Assembly (NCBI RefSeq): GCF_041080675.1
Contig: NZ_CP163520.1
Location: 6,291,501 to 6,355,500, forward strand
Length of the DNA stretch: 64,000 nucleotides
Reading direction: 5' to 3'
Source: Streptomyces sp. cg36
GTDB taxonomy: Bacteria; Actinomycetota; Actinomycetes; Streptomycetales; Streptomycetaceae
In this document: piece by piece, positions 40,145-47,445 of the stretch
Layout of the letters: each line of letters begins with the position of its first letter
How positions within the stretch are numbered: position 1 is the first letter of the stretch
Notes under the pieces: generated by a model
Told to the model about the DNA's origin: nothing
What the model saw: the letters and a program-made list of their open reading frames with translations, nothing else
The model's database searches: none
Position numbers and translations under genes: made by a program

Positions 40145-40342
40145 GCCCAGGCCCAGGGACCCCAAGAACCCAGCTGCCGGTTCTGCCAGACCCTGGCCGA
40201 GCAGCGCCAGACCGCGCTGTGGTGGTGCACGAACCCGGAGTGCAACGCGGTACGCACGGACGCCGGGTTCTGGGTGCGCCTGGGGCCCCGGGCTCGGTCC
40301 GGCGAACCCCTACACGACGACGAAGAAGGACCCGCCGGTTGA
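40145..40342 (+). other. In-frame 65-codon zinc-ribbon extension behind the UAG stop
   Basis: Directly after the UAG the same frame continues to TGA 40342 with protein-like content: SCRFCQTLAEQRQ, WWCTNPECNAVRTDAGFW, an evident CxxC...CxxxxC zinc ribbon. It has no ATG, GTG or TTG start. Either it is a C-terminal domain of the dehydrogenase reached by readthrough, or a separate gene that lost its start, or the product of a nonsense mutation. Confidence 0.5.
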
Positions 40343-40375
40343 CCGGCACGGGCCCCTGACCGGAAGAGAGTCCAT

Positions 40376-41083
40376 ATGCAGTCCGCCCCACGTCGCGTTG
40401 CCCTGTTCGACGTCGATGACACCCTGACCGACCGCCGGGCCGCGTTCGACCTGTGGGCCCACGAGTTCGCCCAGCGCACCAGCGTCCCGGTCCAGTGGCT
40501 GACGGCCACCGACATGGAGCTGGCGGGGCGGCGTACCGCGTTCTTCGCCCGGCTGAAGAAGACGTACCCGGCCGTCGCCAGGTCGGTGGCCGAGCTCCAC
40601 GACCAGTACCGGCACCGCAGCGCCGAGCTCGTCCCGTTCCGGCCGGATGTCCGTGACGCCCTCGGGAAGGTCCGGGCCGAGGGGTGGGCGGTCGGTGCGG
40701 TCACGAACGGCGAGCCGGCCGCGCAGCGCCTCAAGCTGAAGACGGCCCAGCTCGACGACCTCGTGGACTCGGTGATCGTGTCCGGCGCGTACGGCATCCG
40801 CAAGCCGGACCCGCGCCTGTTCCACCTCGCGATCGAAGACCTCCGCGCCACGGCGGACGCCGAGGTGTGGATGGTCGGCGATGATCTGACCACCGATATC
40901 GCGGGCGGACAGGCGGCCGGCATCAACACCGTGTGGCTGTCCCACGGACGGAATAGGCCCGTAGGGGCGCCGGAGCCGAGCCACACCGTCCACGGCGTCA
41001 CCGAGGCCGCCTCCTGGCTCCTGGCCCGCACCGGAGCCAGTCCCGTCTGCCCTGCGACACCGTCCGGGCCGCGGGCTTCCTGA
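40376..41083 (+). CDS. HAD-superfamily phosphatase-like hydrolase, 235 aa
   Basis: All HAD motifs are present: I DVDDT (nucleophile Asp near residue 12), II AVTNG, III KPDPRLF and IV MVGDDLTTDIAGG, with a helical cap between I and II. Length is normal for subfamily I HAD phosphatases acting on phosphorylated small molecules. ATG follows GGAAGAGAG. TGATG coupling with the next small gene. Confidence 0.9.
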   Translation: MQSAPRRVALFDVDDTLTDRRAAFDLWAHEFAQRTSVPVQWLTATDMELAGRRTAFFARLKKTYPAVARSVAELHDQYRHRSAELVPFRPDVRDALGKVRAEGWAVGAVTNGEPAAQRLKLKTAQLDDLVDSVIVSGAYGIRKPDPRLFHLAIEDLRATADAEVWMVGDDLTTDIAGGQAAGINTVWLSHGRNRPVGAPEPSHTVHGVTEAASWLLARTGASPVCPATPSGPRAS

Positions 41084-41301
41084 TGGAGAGCCACATACCG
41101 CACGCCGGACCAGGCGCGCACTGCCACGAGTGCTGGCTGGACCAGCAGGCCAAGCAAGCGGAGGCGAAGGCGAAGGCCGAGGCGAGAGAGCGGGCAGGGG
41201 AACAGTCCATGTCCCTGTGGGTCGTGGGCTGCCTGGCCGGCCTGGTCGTCCTCGCCATCGGCCTCTGGCCCTTGTGGAGCTGGGCCCTGTTCTTCCGTTG
41301 A
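41083..41301 (+). CDS. Small membrane protein with N-terminal metal-site and coiled coil, 72 aa
   Basis: The N-terminus HIPHAGPGAHCHECWLDQQ holds a His/Cys cluster; a charged Lys/Ala/Glu helix follows, then one membrane span (VVGCLAGLVVLAIGLWPLW). Coupled to the HAD gene. Function unknown. Confidence 0.6.
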   Translation: MESHIPHAGPGAHCHECWLDQQAKQAEAKAKAEARERAGEQSMSLWVVGCLAGLVVLAIGLWPLWSWALFFR

Positions 41302-41343
41302 CCTCTTTGGTGAATCGTTCCTACGAGGCAGGAGGCACCACCG

Positions 41344-41778
41344 ATGCGAACACGTCCAGCGCTACCCGTCCTGGCCACCGCTGTCGCGCTTGTCGCCACG
41401 CTCGGCGCCGAAGGCGGATGCGGCTCCTCTACGGGTCAGGTCACCTGTCACGTCACCGCGTACGCGCCCCGTCAGTCCGGGGCGATGATCCAGGCCACCG
41501 GGTCGATGAACTGCTCGGGCGGGAACGTCGAGCAGGCCACGCTCGACATCGAGCTCCAGGTGATGCAGGCGAACGGCAACTTCACCAGTGCCCACGGCTG
41601 GCAGTCGTTCCAGATCGGCAGCATGGGGCCCGGTGTCACGAAGGACCGTTCGCTCAAAGTTCCGTGCCGTCGGGGGAAGTTCCGGACCCTGGCGAAGGGG
41701 AAGGGCGTCTTTCAAGGGGTGCCGAGCGCTAGTGTGGCCGCTCAGCCCAGCATGGTTGCGGAGGACCCGTGCGCATGA
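41344..41778 (+). CDS. Secreted or lipid-anchored small protein, 144 aa
   Basis: Signal sequence MRTRPALPVLATAVALVATL followed by GAEGGCGSS; the Cys could be a lipobox Cys but the preceding GG is not ideal. The mature part is beta-rich with two or three disulphide-capable cysteines (TCHVTA, MNCSGG, VPCRRG, DPCA). Exported, unknown role. ATGA overlap with the next gene. Confidence 0.6.
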   Translation: MRTRPALPVLATAVALVATLGAEGGCGSSTGQVTCHVTAYAPRQSGAMIQATGSMNCSGGNVEQATLDIELQVMQANGNFTSAHGWQSFQIGSMGPGVTKDRSLKVPCRRGKFRTLAKGKGVFQGVPSASVAAQPSMVAEDPCA

Positions 41779-42062
41779 ACCAAGCCGACTTCGGATGGAC
41801 CGTGAAGCGGGGCAAGGTCACCGCGATGGCTCCCGGACAGATCATCACCTGCGCCGAGTTCGAGAAGGCGTTCGGCGTCGACTGCGCCGCCGATCCCGAG
41901 TTCAGCATCGACCCCGACCACCGCCACTTCGGCCCCGTCACCGGCCTGCGATACGGGGGACGCCTGTCCCGCCGCCAGCGGCTCTGGTCGTGGTGCTGGG
42001 AGCACGGAGGCCGCCAGCTGCGCAACGCTCGGCTCCGCCTGGCCGGCCGGAGTCGGGCATGA
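41775..42062 (+). CDS. Small basic protein coupled to a Nudix gene, copy 1, 95 aa
   Basis: N-terminal half: acidic-to-neutral (QADFGWTVKRGKVTAMAPGQ, CAEFEKAFGVDCAADPEF). C-terminal 34 residues contain RLSRRQRLWSWCWEHGGRQL and end in GRSRA, nearly identical to the protein at 43099. Both overlap a Nudix gene by ATGA. Basic Trp/Cys/His-rich tail could bind nucleic acid or the Nudix partner. Confidence 0.6.
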   Translation: MNQADFGWTVKRGKVTAMAPGQIITCAEFEKAFGVDCAADPEFSIDPDHRHFGPVTGLRYGGRLSRRQRLWSWCWEHGGRQLRNARLRLAGRSRA

Positions 42063-42556
42063 CGAACACGTGGATTCCGCCCGAGGAGTACGTCAAGACA
42101 CTCGCGCAGGCCACCTCCTACGGTTGCCTGTACTTCACCGATACCAAGGGCCGACCGGTCCAGCTCCGGGCCGTCCGCAGCAGTGAGACCTGGCAGTGGC
42201 CTGGCGGGAACATGGAGTCCGGCGAGACGCCTTGGCAGTGCGCGCTTCGTGAGTGCCGGGAGGAGACCGGCATCGACTTCACCGGGCAGCAGCGGCTCCT
42301 CGCTGTCCATTTCCTCCCCCCGGATGATGAGTGGCCGGTCAACCACATCGGGTTCATCTTCGACGGCGGCACCCTGACGGACGAGCAGGTCGACGGGATC
42401 GAGCTGGACCCCGGAGAGCACAGCGAGCTGCGTGTGCTCACGGTGGAGGAGTGGAGCCAGCTCATGACTCCGCGGAGTCTCGCCCGGCTGATCGCCGTCG
42501 ACCGCGCGCGTCAGTCCGGGAGCGTGGCCTACCTCGACGAGGCGGAGGCTCGGTGA
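42059..42556 (+). CDS. Nudix hydrolase, 165 aa
   Basis: Complete Nudix box GGNMESGETPWQCALRECRE followed by ETGI (Gx5Ex7REUxEExGU) near residues 50-72. The core strands include YGCLYFTDTKGRPVQLRAVR and HIGFIFDGG. Such enzymes cleave nucleoside diphosphates linked to another group; substrate unknown. ATGA coupling with the small basic protein and GTGA with the next Nudix gene. Confidence 0.9.
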   Translation: MTNTWIPPEEYVKTLAQATSYGCLYFTDTKGRPVQLRAVRSSETWQWPGGNMESGETPWQCALRECREETGIDFTGQQRLLAVHFLPPDDEWPVNHIGFIFDGGTLTDEQVDGIELDPGEHSELRVLTVEEWSQLMTPRSLARLIAVDRARQSGSVAYLDEAEAR

Positions 42557-43008
42557 TCGCTCCGATGCCGGCCGCCGCTGTCCTGGTCCAGCACGAGGGC
42601 CGCGTCCTGATGGTCCACCACGTCAAGACGGGCCACTGGGTCATTCCGGGCGGGAGGGCTGAGGACGGCGAGACGCCCCGCCATTGCGCTGCGCGGGAAG
42701 CCCTGGAGGAGACCGGTGTCCCGGTCCAGGTAGGCCGTCTCCTGGTCTTCCAGCACCTTCCCGCCGGTACGTACGGCAATGGCGCCAATCCCATGCCGTG
42801 CCACCTGTTCGTCTTCGCCGCGATGATGGACCCCGCCGACCACGAACGGATTCGCGTCCCCGACCGCGAACTCCTCGGGCACGACTGGTTGCCCCCGGGC
42901 CGGGCCGTCGAGCTGACTGACCACACGAACACGCCGCTGCTGGGCGCGGCCCTCGCGGCCGCCGCCGACGGGACGACGGCGTATCTGGAGTACCGACCTC
43001 ACACGTGA
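42553..43008 (+). CDS. Nudix hydrolase, 151 aa
   Basis: Second complete Nudix box GGRAEDGETPRHCAAREALE followed by ETGV near residues 34-56, with VLVQHEGRVLMVHHVKTGHW as first strand pair. Only distantly like its upstream neighbour, so the two likely act on different substrates. A 90-bp gap follows before the second small-protein/Nudix pair. Confidence 0.9.
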   Translation: MIAPMPAAAVLVQHEGRVLMVHHVKTGHWVIPGGRAEDGETPRHCAAREALEETGVPVQVGRLLVFQHLPAGTYGNGANPMPCHLFVFAAMMDPADHERIRVPDRELLGHDWLPPGRAVELTDHTNTPLLGAALAAAADGTTAYLEYRPHT

Positions 43009-43098
43009 TCATGCCTCGGTAGAGGCCCTGCACGCCCCGAACAGCCACTGGGCTCCGGAGGCGCCGACCACCCTCGGGGCTGTCGTCAGCAAGGAGCA

Positions 43099-43272
43099 AT
43101 GCACGTGAACCAGGCCAAGGACCATCCCGAGCCCATCGTGTCCTTCAGCCTCGGCCGCGGCCCGGCCGGGCCCTTGAGCCGCCGTCAGCGGCTCGTGTCG
43201 TGGTGCTGGGAGCACGGCGGCCGCCAGCTGCACAACATCCGCCTTCGCCTCACCCGCCGGAGCCGAGCATGA
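43099..43272 (+). CDS. Small basic protein coupled to a Nudix gene, copy 2, 57 aa
   Basis: ATG after AAGGAGC. A short variable N-terminus is followed by PLSRRQRLVSWCWEHGGRQL and NIRLRLTRRSRA, the same module as at 41775. The conserved part is nearly identical at the DNA level over about 90 bp, showing a recent duplication. Shares ATGA with the Nudix-methyltransferase gene. Confidence 0.65.
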   Translation: MHVNQAKDHPEPIVSFSLGRGPAGPLSRRQRLVSWCWEHGGRQLHNIRLRLTRRSRA

Positions 43273-44252
43273 CCGTCGAGGAACCGCACGGGGCGGTGGC
43301 GTTGATCGTCAACAGCCAGGGCGAGTACCTGCTGCACCTGCGCGACAACTTCCCGCACATCGCATTCCCCGGCATGTGGTCGCTGCTCGGCGGCTGCCGC
43401 GACGGCGACGAGACGCCGGAGCAGACCATCGTCCGCGAGCTCGACGAAGAGGCCGGACTCCGGCTGGCCGACCTGAAGCACTACACCACCGTCACGTCCA
43501 CCCCGTCCGACGGAGAATCGGGCCCCGTGGCCATCTTCGTCGGCCACTGGGACGGCGACGCCGACGCGCTGCCCCTGTCCGAAGGCGTCATGCTCCGCTG
43601 GTTCGCGCCCACGATGGTGCCCCGTCTCGTCATGGTTCCTTGGGCGGCCCAGGCCATCACCCAGCACTCCACGGCGTTAGCCCACACCGCCGCCTACTGG
43701 GACCCCATCTACGAAGAGGGCAAGGACTGGCGGCCGGTCACCGATGCAGAGATGGCTGCCTTCGCCAGCCACGCCGAACCCCGGCCGGGGCAGTGCGCGG
43801 TGGACCTCGGGTGCGGCACCGGGCGCCTGGCCCGCCGCCTGCACACGATGGGCTACCGGGTGACCGGCGTCGAGATATCGGCGGCCGCGCTCGCCAAGGC
43901 CCGCGAAGACCCCAGCCCCGGGCCGACGTGGCTGGTACACGACATACAGACCGGGCCCCCGCCCGGCATTGCCCCAGGGAGCGTGGACGTGATCACGCTG
44001 CGCCTGGTGATCGCTTTCATCCCCGACCGCCCAGCGCTCATGGAGCAGGCCCGTGCCCTGCTGCGCCCCGAGGGGCTGCTGTACCTGGTAACGCCGGTCG
44101 TCGAACGCGTCCCCGCTGACCGGCGGCCGATCGGCCTGACCGGCGAAGAGATCAAGGACCTCTGCCGGACATGGGACACGGTCGGCCGGTGGGAGATGGA
44201 CTGGAACGACTGCCTGCTGCTGCGCCCCGGACGCCGCCAAGGACGTCCTTGA
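43269..44252 (+). CDS. Nudix hydrolase / SAM methyltransferase fusion, 327 aa
   Basis: Residues 1-135 are a Nudix domain with intact box GGCRDGDETPEQTIVRELDE then EAGL. Residues about 150-327 are a class I methyltransferase: motif I VDLGCGTGRLARRL, VTGVEISAAALAKA, DVITLRLVIAFIPDRPALME and LLRPEGLLYLVTPV. One TTA codon lies in the linker (STALAHTA). A single chain that hydrolyses a nucleotide derivative and methylates a product is unusual. TGATG coupling with the GNAT gene. Confidence 0.85.
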   Translation: MTVEEPHGAVALIVNSQGEYLLHLRDNFPHIAFPGMWSLLGGCRDGDETPEQTIVRELDEEAGLRLADLKHYTTVTSTPSDGESGPVAIFVGHWDGDADALPLSEGVMLRWFAPTMVPRLVMVPWAAQAITQHSTALAHTAAYWDPIYEEGKDWRPVTDAEMAAFASHAEPRPGQCAVDLGCGTGRLARRLHTMGYRVTGVEISAAALAKAREDPSPGPTWLVHDIQTGPPPGIAPGSVDVITLRLVIAFIPDRPALMEQARALLRPEGLLYLVTPVVERVPADRRPIGLTGEEIKDLCRTWDTVGRWEMDWNDCLLLRPGRRQGRP

Positions 44253-44743
44253 TGACCGCTGTACCCCCGCACCCGGAGAAGCCGTTGGTCCGGCTCATGG
44301 AGGAGCGCGACGGCGAGGAGACGGCCCGCCTGTACCAGGAGCTGGCCGCCGCCTCCCCCGAGACGCACGACCCCGCAGTGGCCGAAGACGAGGGCTGGTT
44401 CTTCAACGACCGGGCCAGCGTTGACGACGACTGGGCGGGGTTCGTGGTGGACCTGGGCGACGGGCGCCTCGCGGCGATGGCCATCGGCCGCGACACCGGG
44501 GAACACGGGGTGGTCGAGGCGATGGTGACCGGCGCCGAGTGGCGCGGGCAGGGCTGGGGTCGGCGGGTGCTGCGGGCGCTGCTGGGCTGGCTGTACGACC
44601 GGGGAGTTGACTCGGTTCTGGTGGAGGCCGAGGCGGGCAGCGAACCGTTCTACGCCGCTCTGGGCTTTGCCCCGTGCCCGGGGTTCGAGCCGGGTCAGGA
44701 GATGCAGCTCGACCTGAACGCTCTGCCCTGCGACCGCCACTGA
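44252..44743 (+). CDS. GNAT-family N-acetyltransferase, 163 aa
   Basis: The acetyl-CoA-binding loop WRGQGWGRRVLRALLGWLYD and the C-terminal YAALGF segment (EPFYAALGFAPCPGF) define a GNAT fold. Acceptor substrate unknown. Last gene of the Nudix operon, followed by a strong hairpin terminator. Confidence 0.85.
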   Translation: MTAVPPHPEKPLVRLMEERDGEETARLYQELAAASPETHDPAVAEDEGWFFNDRASVDDDWAGFVVDLGDGRLAAMAIGRDTGEHGVVEAMVTGAEWRGQGWGRRVLRALLGWLYDRGVDSVLVEAEAGSEPFYAALGFAPCPGFEPGQEMQLDLNALPCDRH

Positions 44744-44765
44744 TGAAGCTTGGGCTGTTGGCGGT

Positions 44766-44805
44766 GGCACAGCCCCGGACGGCAGCGGTCGTCCGGGGCT
44801 GTGCC
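44766..44805. terminator. Hairpin terminator closing the cargo operon
   Basis: Perfect 15-bp stem GGCACAGCCCCGGAC / GTCCGGGGCTGTGCC, 10-nt loop, 22 nt after the GNAT stop. Confidence 0.75.
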
Positions 44806-44922
44806 TGTGGTTCGCCGCGCCTCCCGGCGAGGGCATCGCGATGACATCGCTCTCACCGTACCTATATCTCAGCGTTTAGCCCTGTTTGGGCGCGTTGGCC
44901 GAGAGTCGGCACGGCCGCTGCC

Positions 44923-44928
44923 TACCGT
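44923..44928 (+). promoter_or_regulatory. Leaderless -10 element
   Basis: TACCGT exactly 7 nt before ATG 44936. Confidence 0.5.
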
Positions 44929-44935
44929 CGGCTCC

Positions 44936-45928
44936 ATGTCTGAGGTTCCGCGGGTTGTCGAGGCGTTCTCCGAGTACGTCCAGGGGCAGGAAGACGAGCG
45001 GGCTGCGCTGCGGGAGGCCGTGGAGGCAGACCGGGCGTTGGCGCTGGAGCGGAACGCCGAGCAAGCCGCGCAGGCGAGCACCTGGCATGTGGAGCTCTCG
45101 CAGGCCCTGTCCGGCCTACGGGGTGAGGTCGACGGCCTGAGCGACCAGCTGGGCCGGACCATTGCGGCCATGCGCGAGGGCCAGGCCGCGGTTGAGGGGC
45201 GGCTCGGCACTCTGGCGGAGGCCCTGCGGAACGTCGGCGGACAGGCGGGGCAGGCGGTTCGGGAGGTCGTCGAGCTGCGCGGGCAGCACGCGGAGCACCG
45301 TACGGAGACGGCGGGCCGGCTCGACACGGTGCAGGAGGCGGTCGAACGGGGCGCGCAGACGTCCGGACAGCTGGTCGTCGAGGTCCAGGCCCTCGGCGAG
45401 CGCCAGGCCGCGGTGGCCGTCGAGGTGGCCACGGTCGTGGAGTTGACCGGTCGGGTGCCGGAGCTGGTGGCCGAGCACCTGGCGCCCAGCCTCGCGGGGC
45501 TGGCCACGTCCGTGGAGACCGTACGGGGAGCGCTGGCGGGTCATGAGGAAGCCTGCGACCGGAGGGACCAGGCCGTCCGCGAGGAGCTTGCCCGTTACTG
45601 GGAGGGGGTGTTGGAGCTGGGGCGGGCGGTCGACGGGGTCGAGCGCCGGGTGAACGCCATGGTGGAGCGCGTCGAGGCCGCCGGGAAGGCTGCGGCGGAG
45701 GCCCAGGCCAAGACCGCCGGCATGGTCGCCGAGGCGCTGCGCCGGGTCGAGGAGCTGCACACGGGGCTGGAGGAGCGGCAGGAGACGGCCGCGGCCGCGC
45801 TGGCGGAGCAGATGGACAAGGTGCTGCTGGTGGTCGGCACGGTGGACCGGGGGCTGGCGGCCATCGTGGCCCGGATCGGCGTCATGGACCAGTACGTGCC
45901 GCCGAAGCCCGGCGTGAGCGTCCGCTGA
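44936..45928 (+). CDS. Long coiled-coil protein, 330 aa
   Basis: Nearly continuous heptads of Glu/Ala/Val/Arg/Gln from residue 20 to 315 (AVEADRALALERNAEQAAQA, VEERRVNAMVERVEAAGKAA-type repeats), ending YVPPKPGVSVR. No enzymatic motif. Start fixed by the leaderless -10 element. Convergent, 3 nt apart, with a small membrane/coiled-coil gene on the other strand. Possible filamentous or scaffold protein. Confidence 0.7.
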   Translation: MSEVPRVVEAFSEYVQGQEDERAALREAVEADRALALERNAEQAAQASTWHVELSQALSGLRGEVDGLSDQLGRTIAAMREGQAAVEGRLGTLAEALRNVGGQAGQAVREVVELRGQHAEHRTETAGRLDTVQEAVERGAQTSGQLVVEVQALGERQAAVAVEVATVVELTGRVPELVAEHLAPSLAGLATSVETVRGALAGHEEACDRRDQAVREELARYWEGVLELGRAVDGVERRVNAMVERVEAAGKAAAEAQAKTAGMVAEALRRVEELHTGLEERQETAAAALAEQMDKVLLVVGTVDRGLAAIVARIGVMDQYVPPKPGVSVR

Positions 45929-45931
45929 AGG

Positions 45932-46120
45932 TCAGCCGCCGGTGATGGTGTGCAGGAGCCAGACTCCGACCAGGACCACGGCCTGGAAGCCGAGGTAGAA
46001 GACGATCAGACCGATGGCGACACGGGGGATCAGCTGCCAGCCGGTCAGCTTCTCCAGCCGGGCGACCTGCTTCTCCAGGGCGTCGATGCGGGCGTGTATG
46101 TCGGTGTCGGTGGTGCTCAT
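45932..46120 (-). CDS. Small coiled-coil membrane protein, 62 aa
   Basis: Starts MSTTDTDIHARIDALEKQVA, a short coiled coil, then one or two hydrophobic stretches (PRVAIGLIVFYLGFQAVVLV, GVWLLHTI). Probably anchored in the membrane with the coiled coil inside. It might partner the coiled-coil protein convergent with it. Confidence 0.6.
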   Translation of the reverse strand: MSTTDTDIHARIDALEKQVARLEKLTGWQLIPRVAIGLIVFYLGFQAVVLVGVWLLHTITGG

Positions 46121-46140
46121 GGCCGTGACCCTATCCGCCG

Positions 46141-46205
46141 ATGAGGGCCACCTCACTCCTGGTGAGTTTGTCCGGTATCAGCCGTTTTCCTAGAGTCTGA
46201 GGAGT
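46141..46205 (+). promoter_or_regulatory. Early promoter/operator cassette, group I, copy 1
   Basis: GGGCCACCTCACTCCTGGTGAG, i.e. an operator palindrome CTCAC-TCCTG-GTGAG, then -35 TTGTCC (46168), 17-bp spacer and -10 TAGAGT (46191). Drives the genes from 46261. Confidence 0.7.
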
Positions 46206-46260
46206 CCGAACGGGAACACCAATTCCCCTTCAACTCCCCACATTCCAGGAATGGTTGACC

Positions 46261-46482
46261 ATGACGATCACCCACGAACACGCCACCGCCGACGTCCGGT
46301 TCGCCGAGACGATCCGCGACCACCTCGACCTCGCGTACGAGACCGCCACCACCCAGGGCCGCCCGCTTCCGGCGGACGCGTTCACCTCCGAAGGGCACCT
46401 GAAGGCCGGGAATCTGCCGCAGGCGTCCGGCTACGCCTACGCGGCCCTGCTGGGGCTCGGCGTCAACATCTTCGACCTGTGA
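46261..46482 (+). CDS. Small protein, 73 aa
   Basis: ATG with AGGAATGG upstream; TTG 46255 is the alternative. One helical N-terminal part (VRFAETIRDHLDLAYETATT) and a hydrophobic C-terminus (YAYAALLGLGVNIFDL). First gene of an early operon. No family recognised. Confidence 0.6.
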   Translation: MTITHEHATADVRFAETIRDHLDLAYETATTQGRPLPADAFTSEGHLKAGNLPQASGYAYAALLGLGVNIFDL

Positions 46483-46724
46483 GCCCGGACCTGGGTGCGG
46501 AGGCGCTGCTGGTCCTCGCCTCCGCCGACCGCCTCCCCGCTGCGCCCGGCCCCCGGGACCGGTACATCCGCGAACACCTCGGCATGCGCCCCACCTGGTA
46601 CTTCCAGCTCCTCAACGCGCTTCTCGACGATCCGCGGGCCCTGCCCTACGCGCCCATCGCGGTGAACCGGCTGCGCCGGGTCCGGGACGTACGGCGCACG
46701 GTCCGCGAGCACCCTCAACCGTAA
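46479..46724 (+). CDS. DUF3263-like protein, 81 aa
   Basis: RDRYIREHLGMRPTWYFQLL, then NALLDDPRALPYAPIAVNRL and RRVRDVRR match the DUF3263 helix-turn-helix-like plan common in actinobacteria and their phages. Probably a small DNA-binding protein. GTGA overlap with the gene before. Confidence 0.75.
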   Translation: MSPDLGAEALLVLASADRLPAAPGPRDRYIREHLGMRPTWYFQLLNALLDDPRALPYAPIAVNRLRRVRDVRRTVREHPQP

Positions 46725-46731
46725 GGCTGTC

Positions 46732-47049
46732 ATGAGCACAACATTCCCTGTGGCGGGGTACAGCACCGCCGCCCTGCTGGCCGACATACGCGAGAGCGCG
46801 GCCGCCGTCTGGCAGGACGCCGCGGCCGTCGACTTCGTCCTCGGCGAACCCGGCTGGTCCCCGGACGTCATCGGCATCAACGCCGCAGGCGGCCCGGCAC
46901 GCTTCTCCGGTCTCGACTTCCACGCCGAGCGCGAGCTGATCGCCCTGGCCGCCGATGCCTTCGTCGAGTTCCGCGCCACCTACCCGGACCACCCCGTACT
47001 CGAGGTCACGCCGCACGCGATCCGCCTCCACCTCGGCCGTGCCCGGTGA
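46732..47049 (+). CDS. Unknown protein, 105 aa
   Basis: ATG 7 nt after the previous stop, weak ribosome site. Alpha/beta protein with ALLADIRESAAAVWQDAAAV and LIALAADAFVEFRATYPDH; no metal site. Overlaps the next gene by GTGA. Confidence 0.55.
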   Translation: MSTTFPVAGYSTAALLADIRESAAAVWQDAAAVDFVLGEPGWSPDVIGINAAGGPARFSGLDFHAERELIALAADAFVEFRATYPDHPVLEVTPHAIRLHLGRAR

Positions 47050-47378
47050 GCGTCCTCGACTTCACCGAGCGGGAGCCGGGGATCTGGCAGGCCATCGGCT
47101 GCATCAGCACGTACACGGTCACCGAACTGGCCGACGGCCAGGCACATGTGCAGACCACGGGCTACGCCCCCTGGCGGGTCCACCACTACACCGCGCCGAG
47201 CGTCGACGCCGGGCTGGCCGGCTGCCGTCAGGCCGAGGAGATCTCGCTCCTCGCGAGGGTCGTCCGGGTGACGGGTCCGGACGGACGCACACGGGTGATC
47301 ACCCGCCCGGACGGCGGTGGGGGCGATGAGGGCCACATCACCACTGGTGGGTTTGTACCGGTTGGTCCCGTTTCTTAG
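47046..47378 (+). CDS. Unknown protein, 110 aa
   Basis: A small beta-rich protein (REPGIWQAIGCISTYTVTEL, QTTGYAPWRVHHYTAPSVDA). Its last 18 codons lie inside the next promoter cassette, so the C-terminus (GHITTGGFVPVGPVS) is dictated by regulatory DNA. Function unknown. Confidence 0.55.
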   Translation: MSVLDFTEREPGIWQAIGCISTYTVTELADGQAHVQTTGYAPWRVHHYTAPSVDAGLAGCRQAEEISLLARVVRVTGPDGRTRVITRPDGGGGDEGHITTGGFVPVGPVS

Positions 47379-47385
47379 AGTCTGG
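47325..47385 (+). promoter_or_regulatory. Early promoter/operator cassette, group I, copy 2
   Basis: GGGCCACATCACCACTGGTGGG with a CACCA/TGGTG palindrome, -35 TTGTAC (47353), 17-bp spacer, -10 TAGAGT (47376). Overlaps the end of the upstream gene and drives the Rad52-like operon. Confidence 0.7.
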
Positions 47386-47445
47386 GAAGTCCGGACGGAC
47401 ACACCGAAAAGCCCTTAAGTCACCAGTTTTCAGGAGTAGTTGAGT

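Noticed and set aside
41344..41778. Confident lipoprotein call from the early Cys
   Set aside because: The residues before the Cys (EGG) do not match a good lipobox, so ordinary secretion is equally likely.
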